Assembly: GCA_963665975.1 (NCBI GenBank)
Contig: OY762508.1
Coordinates: 3,844,001-3,908,000 of the forward strand
Source: G963665975 sp963665975
GTDB lineage: Bacteria; Bacteroidota; Rhodothermia; Rhodothermales; Bin80
Reading direction: 5' to 3'
DNA: 64,000 bases
The translations under genes and the position numbers were made by a program. Of this stretch, positions 35,580-44,078 are shown one piece after another (within the stretch, counting starts at the first letter, position 1; each line of letters opens with the position of its first letter). Below the pieces are notes generated by a model. It was not told the DNA's origin. It saw only the letters and a program-made list of their open reading frames with translations, and made no database searches.

Positions 35580-37616
35580 TCAGGGTGCGAAAACGCCCTG
35601 CAGGCGCTCTGGATAGACCACAACGCGGAATTTGGTGCGAAGGCGACGCAGGAGTCGGTCTTCCAGGAGCACCTGAAGCTCGTTAATGATTTCCGCCCGC
35701 GCTTCGTCGATGGACTTCGGTCGTGCCGGCTCCACACCGTCGTACAGCAATACGAGGTGCCCCCTGCGATAGAGAATGCTCGCGGTGTGCTCGCCTTCGG
35801 CAAGACCAAGCGCCCTGTCGTACACGGAGTTTGTGACTCCTTCTACAAAGGCGGTGTCTATCCGGACCACCATGGTGGAGTCTTCTGTCCAGTATCCGTC
35901 GTACTCCTCCCAACTCATCCCGCTGTCAATGCGAGCTACGACATCTTGCAATAGCGAGTCGCTGTTGCTGTAGAATTCGATAATGCGTTTCCTGTCCGGG
36001 TAATGGTACCTGTCCGCGTGCTGACTGTAGTGGGTCTGATGGAGTGCGGAATCCTGCGCGGCCACCGCCCAGACAGAATCCTCCATCAAGGCGAACAGAA
36101 GCAGGCCCTCACGAAACTCCGTCATGGTTCTGGCGAAGTCCTCGTCCGATTTCTCCATTTCCAGGGCTCGCAGTGTCACGGCTGCATAGTTGAGATATAC
36201 ATCCGCGACTTCGACGGCCTGCTCTGAAGCGGTCGGCATGTTCCGAATGATCTCCGTCTTATTGGTGCCTGCAAATGTGGCAAGCTCACCAAGTGTAATG
36301 ACGGAGTCTGCGAGTGTCGCCACGGGCAAAGATGCCACCGAGTCCGTCCGCGTTATCGTCACAAGATGTTGGGCTACCGAGTCCGGTGCGAGCCCGGCGA
36401 CGAAGGAAGACAGGCGCGTAGTGTCCAATGTGGTCGTGAAGCGCGCCCGTGCGTCCGCCGCGAGGCGTGCTTCGGCGTCCCGCATGCGCGGCAACCGTGA
36501 GACGATGCGCTCAATGGAGTCGTACTCTTCTTCGAATGATCCAATCTCATCTCTGGCCACAAGCATGAGGATATGCAGGCCCGCAGAGGACTCCACGATC
36601 CCGGAAATGTCGCCTACTTCCTCGAGAGCAAAGGCGGCTTCCACAATGGCCGGGTCGACCCGCATATCACCGTAGCGAAGCCTACCGAGGTCTCCGCCAC
36701 TCGGTCCACTGTTGCGATCCTCCGAACCCTCACGCGCAAGGCTGCGAAAGTCTGTCCCCGTGTCCAGGCGCTCTTTGAATCCCTGTATCTTTGCTTGCGC
36801 AGCCGCGACGTCTTCCGGCATGGCACTCTCGGGTCGTACCAGGATATGGGCAACGCGGATGTCCGGAATGGTCGATTGGCGGCTGTGGACGTACAAAAGG
36901 TGATATCCGTACCTGGTCCGAAAGACGGGTGATACTTCCCCGACAGGTGTCCTGTAGGCCTGGTCCTCAAAGGATTTGATCATCTGGCCGGGGCCGAAAA
37001 AGCCCAGATAGCCGCGATATCCCTGACGCATGGTTGGATTCCTGGCCGACGGATCCTGTGACTGATTGTGGGCTAGGTCCCCGAAATCGACGCCCTTCAT
37101 GAGGGTGTCCCGCAGGCTTGCCACCCGGGAGTACGCACGCATCGTATCGTCCGGCGCCGCGTCTTCATCCATGCGGATCATCAGATGGCTGGCCTCGACC
37201 ATCTCCTGCATTTTGGTGTGAAAATCGGTCAGCAGGGGAAGGAGTATTTCCTTGTTGACCAGCTTCGGCCGGGCAAGCGCAGCCCGGTAGCCGGCCACCT
37301 CCGTCGCAAGTTCCGGATCCTCTGCGTATCCGGCGTCTATTGCGCCCAACACTTTCAGCCGAAAATTGACATACCGCTCCAGAAAGTCTCTGTAAGCCGC
37401 GATGGAATCGGTCTGTGTCGTATCCAGATCAATGTAGGAGCGAGTATATGCCCGTTCAAAGTCCTGAAGAGTAAACGCCCGATCATTGATTATCGCCAGG
37501 CTAGAAGGGTCGTCACGGGCGATCTTTTCTGCCAGCGTCAAGCCACCACCACAACCAGCGCTTGCCACTGCCCAGAGGAAGATAATAGGCCAGTGGGACC
37601 TGCGTCGCACTTCCAT
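35580..37616 (-). CDS. Large PpiC-type peptidyl-prolyl isomerase lipoprotein
   Basis: 678 residues with a lipoprotein signal (PIIFLWAVASAGCGGG, lipidated Cys at residue 22). A SurA-like N-terminal region (AIINDRAFTLQDFERAYTRS, RDFLERYVNFRLKVLGAIDAG) is followed by two parvulin units: SHLMIRMDEDAAPDD to RTRYGYHLLYVHSR, and DIRVAHILVRPESAMPEDVA to SSAGLHILMLVAR. A further long helical C-terminal half follows. The second unit shows the better-kept parvulin pattern (GGDLGRLRYGDM). First gene of the chaperone cluster; its start codon faces the ECF sigma gene, with 148 bp between. Likely role: folding of outer-membrane or secreted proteins at the periplasmic face. Confidence 0.85.
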   Translation of the reverse strand: MEVRRRSHWPIIFLWAVASAGCGGGLTLAEKIARDDPSSLAIINDRAFTLQDFERAYTRSYIDLDTTQTDSIAAYRDFLERYVNFRLKVLGAIDAGYAEDPELATEVAGYRAALARPKLVNKEILLPLLTDFHTKMQEMVEASHLMIRMDEDAAPDDTMRAYSRVASLRDTLMKGVDFGDLAHNQSQDPSARNPTMRQGYRGYLGFFGPGQMIKSFEDQAYRTPVGEVSPVFRTRYGYHLLYVHSRQSTIPDIRVAHILVRPESAMPEDVAAAQAKIQGFKERLDTGTDFRSLAREGSEDRNSGPSGGDLGRLRYGDMRVDPAIVEAAFALEEVGDISGIVESSAGLHILMLVARDEIGSFEEEYDSIERIVSRLPRMRDAEARLAADARARFTTTLDTTRLSSFVAGLAPDSVAQHLVTITRTDSVASLPVATLADSVITLGELATFAGTNKTEIIRNMPTASEQAVEVADVYLNYAAVTLRALEMEKSDEDFARTMTEFREGLLLFALMEDSVWAVAAQDSALHQTHYSQHADRYHYPDRKRIIEFYSNSDSLLQDVVARIDSGMSWEEYDGYWTEDSTMVVRIDTAFVEGVTNSVYDRALGLAEGEHTASILYRRGHLVLLYDGVEPARPKSIDEARAEIINELQVLLEDRLLRRLRTKFRVVVYPERLQGVFAP

Positions 37617-37764
37617 GTCACCAATAATGTTGAACCAGAATTACAAGAAGGGTCACAAAAGAGAAATCCCGGCCCATGCACGCGTTGACGGCCTTTCAGT
37701 TCCTGTAGGGCGGGAACCTGGCGCAGGTGACTGCGGCAACTTTGCGGCATCTGTCGTGTCTTTT

Positions 37765-38364
37765 ATGGGCGCGTACAAAATTCTGAACGACATGTACTCA
37801 GACGACAAGACACTGATTGAGGCATTTCAGGAAGGAGACGACTTTGCCTTTGTCTCTCTATACAACCGGTACAAGGATCCGGTGTATCGATATTGCGCCA
37901 AAATGTTGCTCGACAACGAGCTTGCCAGTGACGTGATGCAGGAGACGTTCTTGCGCATCTACGAAACGCGGGACAGACTGATGAAGACGAGTTCGTTTCG
38001 GGCGTGGACGTTCACGATTGCGCGCAATCAGTGCCTGAATCATTTCCGTCGTGCAAAGAAACAGGTGCACCTCGACGCTGCTCTCGCCAGCCGCCTTAAG
38101 CAGGTCATGTATCAGCCTCCGGGTGCTGCTCTTGAAAAAAGCGAACAGGCCGAACTGGTCAACTATTTCCTCGGTTGCCTAAAGCCGGCCTATCGCGAAG
38201 TCATCGTCCTCAGAGAGTACCAGAATCTGACGTACGCCGAGATCGCCGCCATTACACGGAGCACGCTCAGCGCGGTCAAGTCGCGCTTATTCAAGGCGCG
38301 ACGCAGGTTGGCTTTGCATATGGAGCCGATGCTGCAGCTCGAACGCGAACGTGCGGCATCGTGA
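37765..38364 (+). CDS. ECF-type RNA polymerase sigma factor
   Basis: The ATG at 37765 gives 199 residues; ATG 37792 (MYSDDKTLIEAF) is equally possible. Region 2: AFVSLYNRYKDPVYRYCAKMLLDNELASDVMQETFLRIYETRD, followed by FRAWTFTIARNQCLNHFRRAKK. Region 4: LKPAYREVIVLREYQNLTYAEIAAITRSTLSAVKSRLFKARRRL, a complete helix-turn-helix. Regions 1 and 3 are absent, as in the ECF group. The next gene encodes a zinc-finger anti-sigma factor. The divergent neighbour is a periplasmic chaperone operon, so envelope stress is a reasonable but unproven signal. Confidence 0.92.
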   Translation: MGAYKILNDMYSDDKTLIEAFQEGDDFAFVSLYNRYKDPVYRYCAKMLLDNELASDVMQETFLRIYETRDRLMKTSSFRAWTFTIARNQCLNHFRRAKKQVHLDAALASRLKQVMYQPPGAALEKSEQAELVNYFLGCLKPAYREVIVLREYQNLTYAEIAAITRSTLSAVKSRLFKARRRLALHMEPMLQLERERAAS

Positions 38365-38382
38365 CGCTTACCACCACAGGTT

Positions 38383-38895
38383 ATGCAAATCCCAACAGAC
38401 AGAGAGGCTCTAGAAACGAGCAACTGCGGCGCAGCTGGTGAAGAGGCGCTGAATCTGTACATTGATGGCGAGTTGCCTGTGGAAGCGCAATCGAAGCTCT
38501 TTCACCATCTGGCGTCGTGTGAGCCGTGCAGACGCTTCATGGGTGCGATGATGGATTTCCGTCGCATGAGCCGATGCGACTGCCTTGCCGTTCCATCGGC
38601 GTTGGATAACACTTTTTTCAAAATGCTCGACAAATCCAAAAAACGGTCGAGACGGCGCGACCGGTACGCAGATCGCAGACCGTTGTGGCAGGTTCGCGGC
38701 ACTATTTCGCTGCGCGCCGGCCTTCTGTTCGCCGTGATGCTGTTCGGGGCTGGCCTGCTGTTCCCGCACAATGCAGGGATTCAGTCGAAGGGGCGCTTGG
38801 AGTTGCGCGAGTTGTCGGGTGAGCCTGGCAGTCAGCATGTAATGTATGTGTTCTATCCCGGCCTGACAGTTGAGGTCGCCCGCGGGAATGAGTGA
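38383..38895 (+). CDS. Zinc-finger (HC2-type) membrane anti-sigma factor
   Basis: 170 residues, 18 bp after the sigma gene. The N-terminal anti-sigma domain contains LNLYIDGELPVEAQSKLFHHLASCEPCRRFM, with the HxxxCxxC motif of zinc-binding anti-sigma factors. A basic linker follows, then one transmembrane segment (LRAGLLFAVMLFGAGLLF) and a short outer tail. Such proteins hold the cognate ECF sigma at the membrane until a signal triggers release. The position directly behind the sigma gene makes the pairing secure. Confidence 0.85.
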   Translation: MQIPTDREALETSNCGAAGEEALNLYIDGELPVEAQSKLFHHLASCEPCRRFMGAMMDFRRMSRCDCLAVPSALDNTFFKMLDKSKKRSRRRDRYADRRPLWQVRGTISLRAGLLFAVMLFGAGLLFPHNAGIQSKGRLELRELSGEPGSQHVMYVFYPGLTVEVARGNE

Positions 38896-39003
38896 AGCTC
38901 TATTGCGGCATCCTGTGATGAAAATCGTATAACGGGAAGCGCAAGTGGGTGTGGGCTTGCGTATAATGCGCCGCTGGCACAATAGTTATTCTCCCATTGA
39001 CGT

Positions 39004-40482
39004 ATGCGTGCGCCACACGATGGACTCGTCCGCGTCCGCTTCGCCCCAAGTCCCACGGGATACCTCCATATCGGAGGATTGCGGACGGCCCTGTACTGCT
39101 ACCTCTTTGCCAGATCTCGTGGCGGGCAACTGGTATTGCGCATCGAAGACACGGACCGATCACGGTTCTTGTCGGATGCGGAAGAGGATGTCGTCGCCTC
39201 GCTGGCGTGGGCGGGACTCTCTGTGGATGAGTCACCCGTGAAGGCCGGCCCCTTTGCACCCTATCGGCAGTCGGAGCGCACCAACCAATACCTTCGCCAC
39301 ACGGTGCGACTGCTTCACAGAGGGCACGCCTATTATGCGTTCGACACGCCGGAAGAGCTGGACGCCATGCGGAAGGACGGCACGTTCACCTACAATGCTG
39401 CCGGGCGCATACACATGACCAATGAATTCACGCTGGGGTCAAAGGAACTCGGGCGGCGCCTGACGAGCGGGGAGCCTTATGTAGTCAGGCTCAAGACGCC
39501 GGAGGACAGGATGGTGCGCTTCCATGATATTATTCGGGGAGAGGTGTCCGTCGAAGCATCAACGTTGGATGACCAGGTCTTGCTGAAATCGGATGGGATG
39601 CCGACATACCATTTGGCCAATGTGGTCGACGATCATCTGATGAATATCACGCATGTCATTCGTGGCGAGGAATGGTTGCCGTCTACACCCAAGCACATCC
39701 TTCTCTATGAGGCCTTTGGATGGGAGCCGCCGAACATGGCGCACCTGCCGCTAATCATGAGTCCGACAGGGGGCAAGCTTTCAAAGCGTAATGCTGAAAA
39801 GCAGGGCATCCCGGTACTTGTGCGCGCATACCGGGATTTGGGCTTTGAGCCGGAGGCCGTGATCAATTTCCTGGCGCTATTGGGATGGAATCCGGGGACA
39901 GAGGAGGAAGTTTTCGGGCTTGCTGATCTGGTGGACGCGTTTACATTGGACCGGGTTGGAGCCTCTGGCGCGCAATTCAGCCTCGACAAGCTGCGGTGGT
40001 TCAATCAACAACATTTGCGCCGGCTTGCGGCGGAGGACCTGCTGGCACGCGTCCGCTCCAGTATCCACGCGCATGGGATCACGGTGAGCGATGCGTACCT
40101 GATGCGCGTTCTCGACCTCTTGCGCGAGCGCATCGTCCTTGCAGGAAGCGTGGCGACAGAGTATGGATATTTCTTCGCCGATCCGTCCGCGTACGATGAG
40201 AAAGGCGTGCGCAAGCGTTGGAAGGACGATTCCGCAGGATTGTTAACCGCGTATGCAGACCGTCTCGAACTGCTCGACCCCTTCGATGAGGAAGCCCTGG
40301 AGAGTGCACTACGCACCCTGGCCGGGGAACAGGAGGTAGGCGCTGGCCGGATCATTCACCCCGTCCGTCTCGCCACAAGCGGCTCAACATTCGGACCCAG
40401 CCTTTTCGGGATGCTCGCCGTCCTTGGGCGCGATGTCTGTGTGCGCCGCCTGCAGCGCGCCGTGCAAGTCCTTGGCCGCTAA
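39004..40482 (+). CDS. gltX: Glutamate--tRNA ligase
   Basis: Class I aminoacyl-tRNA synthetase, 492 residues. Landmarks: VRVRFAPSPTGYLHIGGLRTALYCYLFAR (HIGH-type motif HIGG), LRIEDTDRSRF, the middle segment DDHLMNITHVIRGEEWLPSTPKHILLYEAFGW, and GGKLSKRNAE (KMSKS-type loop). The C-terminal anticodon-binding helical domain is complete. Convergent with glnS, 29 bp away. Because a separate GlnRS is present, this enzyme is expected to charge tRNA-Glu only. Confidence 0.96.
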   Translation: MRAPHDGLVRVRFAPSPTGYLHIGGLRTALYCYLFARSRGGQLVLRIEDTDRSRFLSDAEEDVVASLAWAGLSVDESPVKAGPFAPYRQSERTNQYLRHTVRLLHRGHAYYAFDTPEELDAMRKDGTFTYNAAGRIHMTNEFTLGSKELGRRLTSGEPYVVRLKTPEDRMVRFHDIIRGEVSVEASTLDDQVLLKSDGMPTYHLANVVDDHLMNITHVIRGEEWLPSTPKHILLYEAFGWEPPNMAHLPLIMSPTGGKLSKRNAEKQGIPVLVRAYRDLGFEPEAVINFLALLGWNPGTEEEVFGLADLVDAFTLDRVGASGAQFSLDKLRWFNQQHLRRLAAEDLLARVRSSIHAHGITVSDAYLMRVLDLLRERIVLAGSVATEYGYFFADPSAYDEKGVRKRWKDDSAGLLTAYADRLELLDPFDEEALESALRTLAGEQEVGAGRIIHPVRLATSGSTFGPSLFGMLAVLGRDVCVRRLQRAVQVLGR

Positions 40483-40511
40483 CCTCTGGCGCGCAGGACC
40501 CTGGTTGGGGG

Positions 40512-42929
40512 CTATAGCCGGTCCCGAACCAGGTCCTTTACGACATGTGGCTTGGCCTTGCCTCCGGTGGCCTTCATGACCTGTCCGACGAAGAATCCCA
40601 ACAGCCCGATCTTACCGCTGCGGTACGTCGCGACCTTGTCGGGAAATTCGGCAAGCAGCCCGTCAATAATAGGGAGGAGGATTGCGGGATCCTCCACGAG
40701 CTCACTCGTCTTCTTGTGCGCCAACTCTTCCGGGTCGCCGCCACTGTTGAGCATTTCAGACAGCACCTCGCGTGCTACGTGCGTGGTCAGTTCGCCACTA
40801 TCAACCATACGCACGAGCGTCGCGAAGTGGATAGGCGTAACCGTAATCGCCGATAGATTCTGGCCCTTGCATGCCGGCATGAGACTGTGGATCAACCATG
40901 TTGCAACGGTCCCCGGCTTGGCGGATCGGGCGGCTTCCTCGTAGTACGTGCTCGCGCCTGGAGTCGTAGCCAACAGTATGGCGTCTTTTTCCGGGAGACC
41001 CGCAGTGTTCATTGCCTGGTCGACCCACTGGCGGACCTCGTCACTCAAATTCCGGGTTACCGGCGGTCTGCTCTTTTCCCGGACGGTACCGGTAGGGGAA
41101 GCAAGCGGACGCGCTCCAGTTTCGGGTGCAGCTTGGGCTTCTATCTTGCCCCACGTGTCCCGCAGGGATACGATGCGGTTAAACACCAACCGGTCAGGGC
41201 GCGAATCCTCGGGGTCCTGCCAAAAATATCCGAGGCGCGTGAACTGGAATCGCGTATCTGGCCCGTCGCCTTCGATGCTTGGCTCAATGCGGGAGTCTTG
41301 CAGGATTTCCAGTGCTTGCGTATTAAGATCCTCCTTGAAGTCGCGATCTCCATCACCTGGTATAGGAGCACTAAAGAGTCTGTCGTAGAGGTGGACTTCC
41401 ACGGGCAGGCTACGCTGGGCGTCAACCCAATGAATGGTGCCCTTAACCTTCGGACTCTGTGCATTGCTTCTCTTATCCGGGTAGTAGGTGCACAGGAGTT
41501 CGGTGACCGCGCCGTCTGCGTCCCTGACTACCTGGTCGCACTGGATGATGTAGGCATAGCGCAGCCGGACGGCGCCGCCAGGCGTAAGCCGCCGATAGCC
41601 CTTCGGAGGTTCCAGCCGAAAGTCCTCGCGTTCGATCAGAAGCGAGCGTGAGAACGGCACGTTGCGAGATCCTTGCCGGTCTATGTCGTGTGGCCAGTAC
41701 GGCGCATCGATCATTTCCTGGCGGTCAGCCGGATAGTTGGTTATCGTGACTTTCAACGGCCGCAGCACGCACATGACGCGAGGCGCCTTGTCGTTCAGAT
41801 CGCGTCGAATATTATGGTCCAGCAACTCGGGGTCGCTCACACTGTCCACCTTCGTGGTGCCGACATCCTCACAAAACCTGCGTACCGCCATCGGAGTGAC
41901 ACCGCGACGGCGAATTCCGGCAAGCGTTGGCATTCGAGGGTCATCCCACCCGGTTACGTGACCGTCGTTGACCAATTGCAGCAGCTTGCGTTTCGAGGTC
42001 ACCGAGTAAGCCAGATTCAGGCGTGCGAATTCGTACTGGTATGGGCGGGGAGAAATTTCGAGGGCGTCCAGGTACCAATCATAAAGAGGGCGGTTGACCG
42101 TGAACTCAAGCGTGCAGATGGAATGCGTGATCCCTTCGATGGCATCACTCTGGCCGTGCGCCCAATCGTAGAACGGATAGATGCACCACTCGTCTCCACG
42201 CCTGTAATGACGGGCGTGACGGATGCGATACATCAGGGGATCTCGCATCTTCATGTTGGGGTGCTCCATGTTGATCCGGGCGCGCAGGACGCGTTCTCCG
42301 TCGCCGAACTCGCCCCGTCGCATGCGTTCGAGGAGGTCCAGATTTTCATCGACAGTCCGCTGGCGAAAGGGACTTGGGCGACCGGGTTCGGTGACCGTAC
42401 CACGATAGGAGCGGATTTCCTCTTCGCTCAGGTCATCGACATAGGCCTTGCCCTTCTCGACCAGGCAGACTGCCCACGCGTAGAGTTGCTCGAAGTAGTC
42501 CGATGCGTAGAATTCGTGGTCTCCCCAGTCAAACCCCATCCACCGCAGGTCTCGCTTGATAGCGCGAACGTACTCGATATCCTCCGTTTCCGGGTTGGTG
42601 TCGTCGAATCGGAGATTGCAGATACCGTCATACTGCGTAGCGAGCCCGAAATTCAGCGTGCTACTCTTGGCGTGACCGATATGCGGATACCCGTTTGGCT
42701 CAGGAGGAAATCGTACGAGCACTCGTTTGCACCGACCGCTGCGCAGATCGTCTTCCACGATTGTTCGGATAAAATCAAGCCCCTCTGTGGGGGCATGGAC
42801 GTCGTTTTCAGGTGCCGGGTCCAGGGTCACGGTATAACTATTGCGAGAAATTGCTTGAAGGGACTGCGCCGCGATTACGCGCCTTTCTACGCAGCCCGCC
42901 GCCAAAGAATCCCACGACCATCTCGTCAC
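40512..42929 (-). CDS. glnS: Glutamine--tRNA ligase with C-terminal YqeY/GatB-like domain
   Basis: 805 residues, about 250 longer than E. coli GlnRS. The class I core shows FPPEPNGYPHIGHAKSSTLNF (HIGH motif), LRFDDTNPETED, ITHSICTLEF and TSKRKLLQLV (MSK-type loop). The two-barrel anticodon domain ends around residue 590. The rest (DEVRQWVDQAMNTAGLPEKD to KIGLLGFFVGQVMKATGGKA) is the YqeY/GatB tail that helps bind tRNA, a fusion known from Deinococcus GlnRS. The GTG start at 42929 overlaps the meaB stop as GTGA, arguing for coupling; a GTG at 42830 would give a more standard N-terminus. A direct glutaminylation route is therefore encoded. Confidence 0.93.
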   Translation of the reverse strand: MTRWSWDSLAAGCVERRVIAAQSLQAISRNSYTVTLDPAPENDVHAPTEGLDFIRTIVEDDLRSGRCKRVLVRFPPEPNGYPHIGHAKSSTLNFGLATQYDGICNLRFDDTNPETEDIEYVRAIKRDLRWMGFDWGDHEFYASDYFEQLYAWAVCLVEKGKAYVDDLSEEEIRSYRGTVTEPGRPSPFRQRTVDENLDLLERMRRGEFGDGERVLRARINMEHPNMKMRDPLMYRIRHARHYRRGDEWCIYPFYDWAHGQSDAIEGITHSICTLEFTVNRPLYDWYLDALEISPRPYQYEFARLNLAYSVTSKRKLLQLVNDGHVTGWDDPRMPTLAGIRRRGVTPMAVRRFCEDVGTTKVDSVSDPELLDHNIRRDLNDKAPRVMCVLRPLKVTITNYPADRQEMIDAPYWPHDIDRQGSRNVPFSRSLLIEREDFRLEPPKGYRRLTPGGAVRLRYAYIIQCDQVVRDADGAVTELLCTYYPDKRSNAQSPKVKGTIHWVDAQRSLPVEVHLYDRLFSAPIPGDGDRDFKEDLNTQALEILQDSRIEPSIEGDGPDTRFQFTRLGYFWQDPEDSRPDRLVFNRIVSLRDTWGKIEAQAAPETGARPLASPTGTVREKSRPPVTRNLSDEVRQWVDQAMNTAGLPEKDAILLATTPGASTYYEEAARSAKPGTVATWLIHSLMPACKGQNLSAITVTPIHFATLVRMVDSGELTTHVAREVLSEMLNSGGDPEELAHKKTSELVEDPAILLPIIDGLLAEFPDKVATYRSGKIGLLGFFVGQVMKATGGKAKPHVVKDLVRDRL

Positions 42930-44017
42930 GAGGCGGGCCCGTCCTGCACCGAGGCCAGCACTTCCTGTGCCGCCGCCGCCGCGGTCATTGTCCCGGCGGC
43001 AACGGCCTCTTGCAGGCGAACGAGTACGGCATCCACTCCGGGTTGGGCGAAGAGTTGCGCGCGCAGGATGCGTTCAACCTTGCGCACGATTTCCGTACGC
43101 GCCCCCTCTTTCCGGCGTGTTTCGAAGTATCCGTTCACGCGTGCATGCTCCACGTATGCCTCAACAGTATCCCATATCGTGTCGATTCCTTCTCCCGTAA
43201 TAGCGGAGCACGTGTGTACGCGGGGTCGCCACCCAGATTCGCGGTGAGCAGACAGGGCCAGCGCGCGATGGTACTCCCGTTTGGCGCTTCGCGCTGCTAC
43301 TATATTGTCTTGGTCCGCCTTGGTTACCACCACGGCGTCCGCCATTTCCATAATGCCCCGCTTGATGCCTTGCAATTCATCGCCGCCCCGAGCGAGCACG
43401 AGTAACAGGAAAAAATCCACCATCGAGCGGGCTTCGATTTCCGACTGGCCAATCCCCACGGTTTCGACCAGGACGATGTCAAATCCTGCCGCCTCGCAGA
43501 GCCGGATCGCTGAGCGAGTGTATGGGGCTACTCCTCCAAGCGCGCCACTGCTGGGAGAGGGGCGCACGAAGGCATTGGGACTGGCCGCCAGGCGGGGCAT
43601 CCGCGTCTTGTCACCCAGAATACTGCCGCGCGTGCGGACACTGCTCGGGTCGACCGTGAGTACGGCGATGCGATGCCCCCTGTCCAGCAGAAGCACTCCC
43701 AGGGCTTCGATGAACGTACTCTTGCCTACGCCGGGTGAGCCGGTAATACCGACGCGCACCGCATTGCCGTTTTGCGGCGGGCACTGCTCCAGTACCGCAC
43801 GGCCGACCGCCTGGTCGTCCTGCCGCGTACTCTCAAGAAGCGTGATTGCCTTGCCGAGCAGGACGGTATCGGCCGCCTTGATGCCACGCACGAGCGCCGA
43901 TGCCGATAATCGATTCGGCTCCGGAGTCGCCGCCATGGCGGGATTCATGGACGGAGGCCGCGCCGCGCCCTTCGCTACACGGACGGCCGGGCCGTCTGCA
44001 TGATCTTTCTTGTTCAT
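42926..44017 (-). CDS. meaB: Methylmalonyl-CoA mutase-associated GTPase MeaB
   Basis: G3E/SIMIBI-class GTPase that loads and protects the B12 cofactor of methylmalonyl-CoA mutase. ATG at 44017; 363 residues. P-loop VGITGSPGVGKSTFIEALG, LTVDPSSVRTRGSILGDKTRM, the switch ETVGIGQSEIEARSMVD, and VTKADQDN (NKxD-type guanine specificity). The C-terminal dimerisation helices are present. Encoded 61 bp downstream of mutB and overlapping glnS by 4 bp, giving a mutA-mutB-meaB-glnS transcription unit. Confidence 0.95.
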   Translation of the reverse strand: MNKKDHADGPAVRVAKGAARPPSMNPAMAATPEPNRLSASALVRGIKAADTVLLGKAITLLESTRQDDQAVGRAVLEQCPPQNGNAVRVGITGSPGVGKSTFIEALGVLLLDRGHRIAVLTVDPSSVRTRGSILGDKTRMPRLAASPNAFVRPSPSSGALGGVAPYTRSAIRLCEAAGFDIVLVETVGIGQSEIEARSMVDFFLLLVLARGGDELQGIKRGIMEMADAVVVTKADQDNIVAARSAKREYHRALALSAHRESGWRPRVHTCSAITGEGIDTIWDTVEAYVEHARVNGYFETRRKEGARTEIVRKVERILRAQLFAQPGVDAVLVRLQEAVAAGTMTAAAAAQEVLASVQDGPAS

Positions 44018-44078
44018 CACATGCTTACCCTGCGACGTGGTATGTCCTGGGAACAGCGTGGCTCATTCAATTCCGACG

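Noticed and set aside
36785..36792. TATCTTTG matching the -7 promoter element
   Set aside because: Lies inside the large PpiC gene on the opposite strand without a spaced -33 element; one of several chance matches.
41673..43247. Long plus-strand open frame (524 codons)
   Set aside because: Antisense to glnS and the meaB 3' end, which have clear conserved motifs; the frame is a by-product of their codon use.
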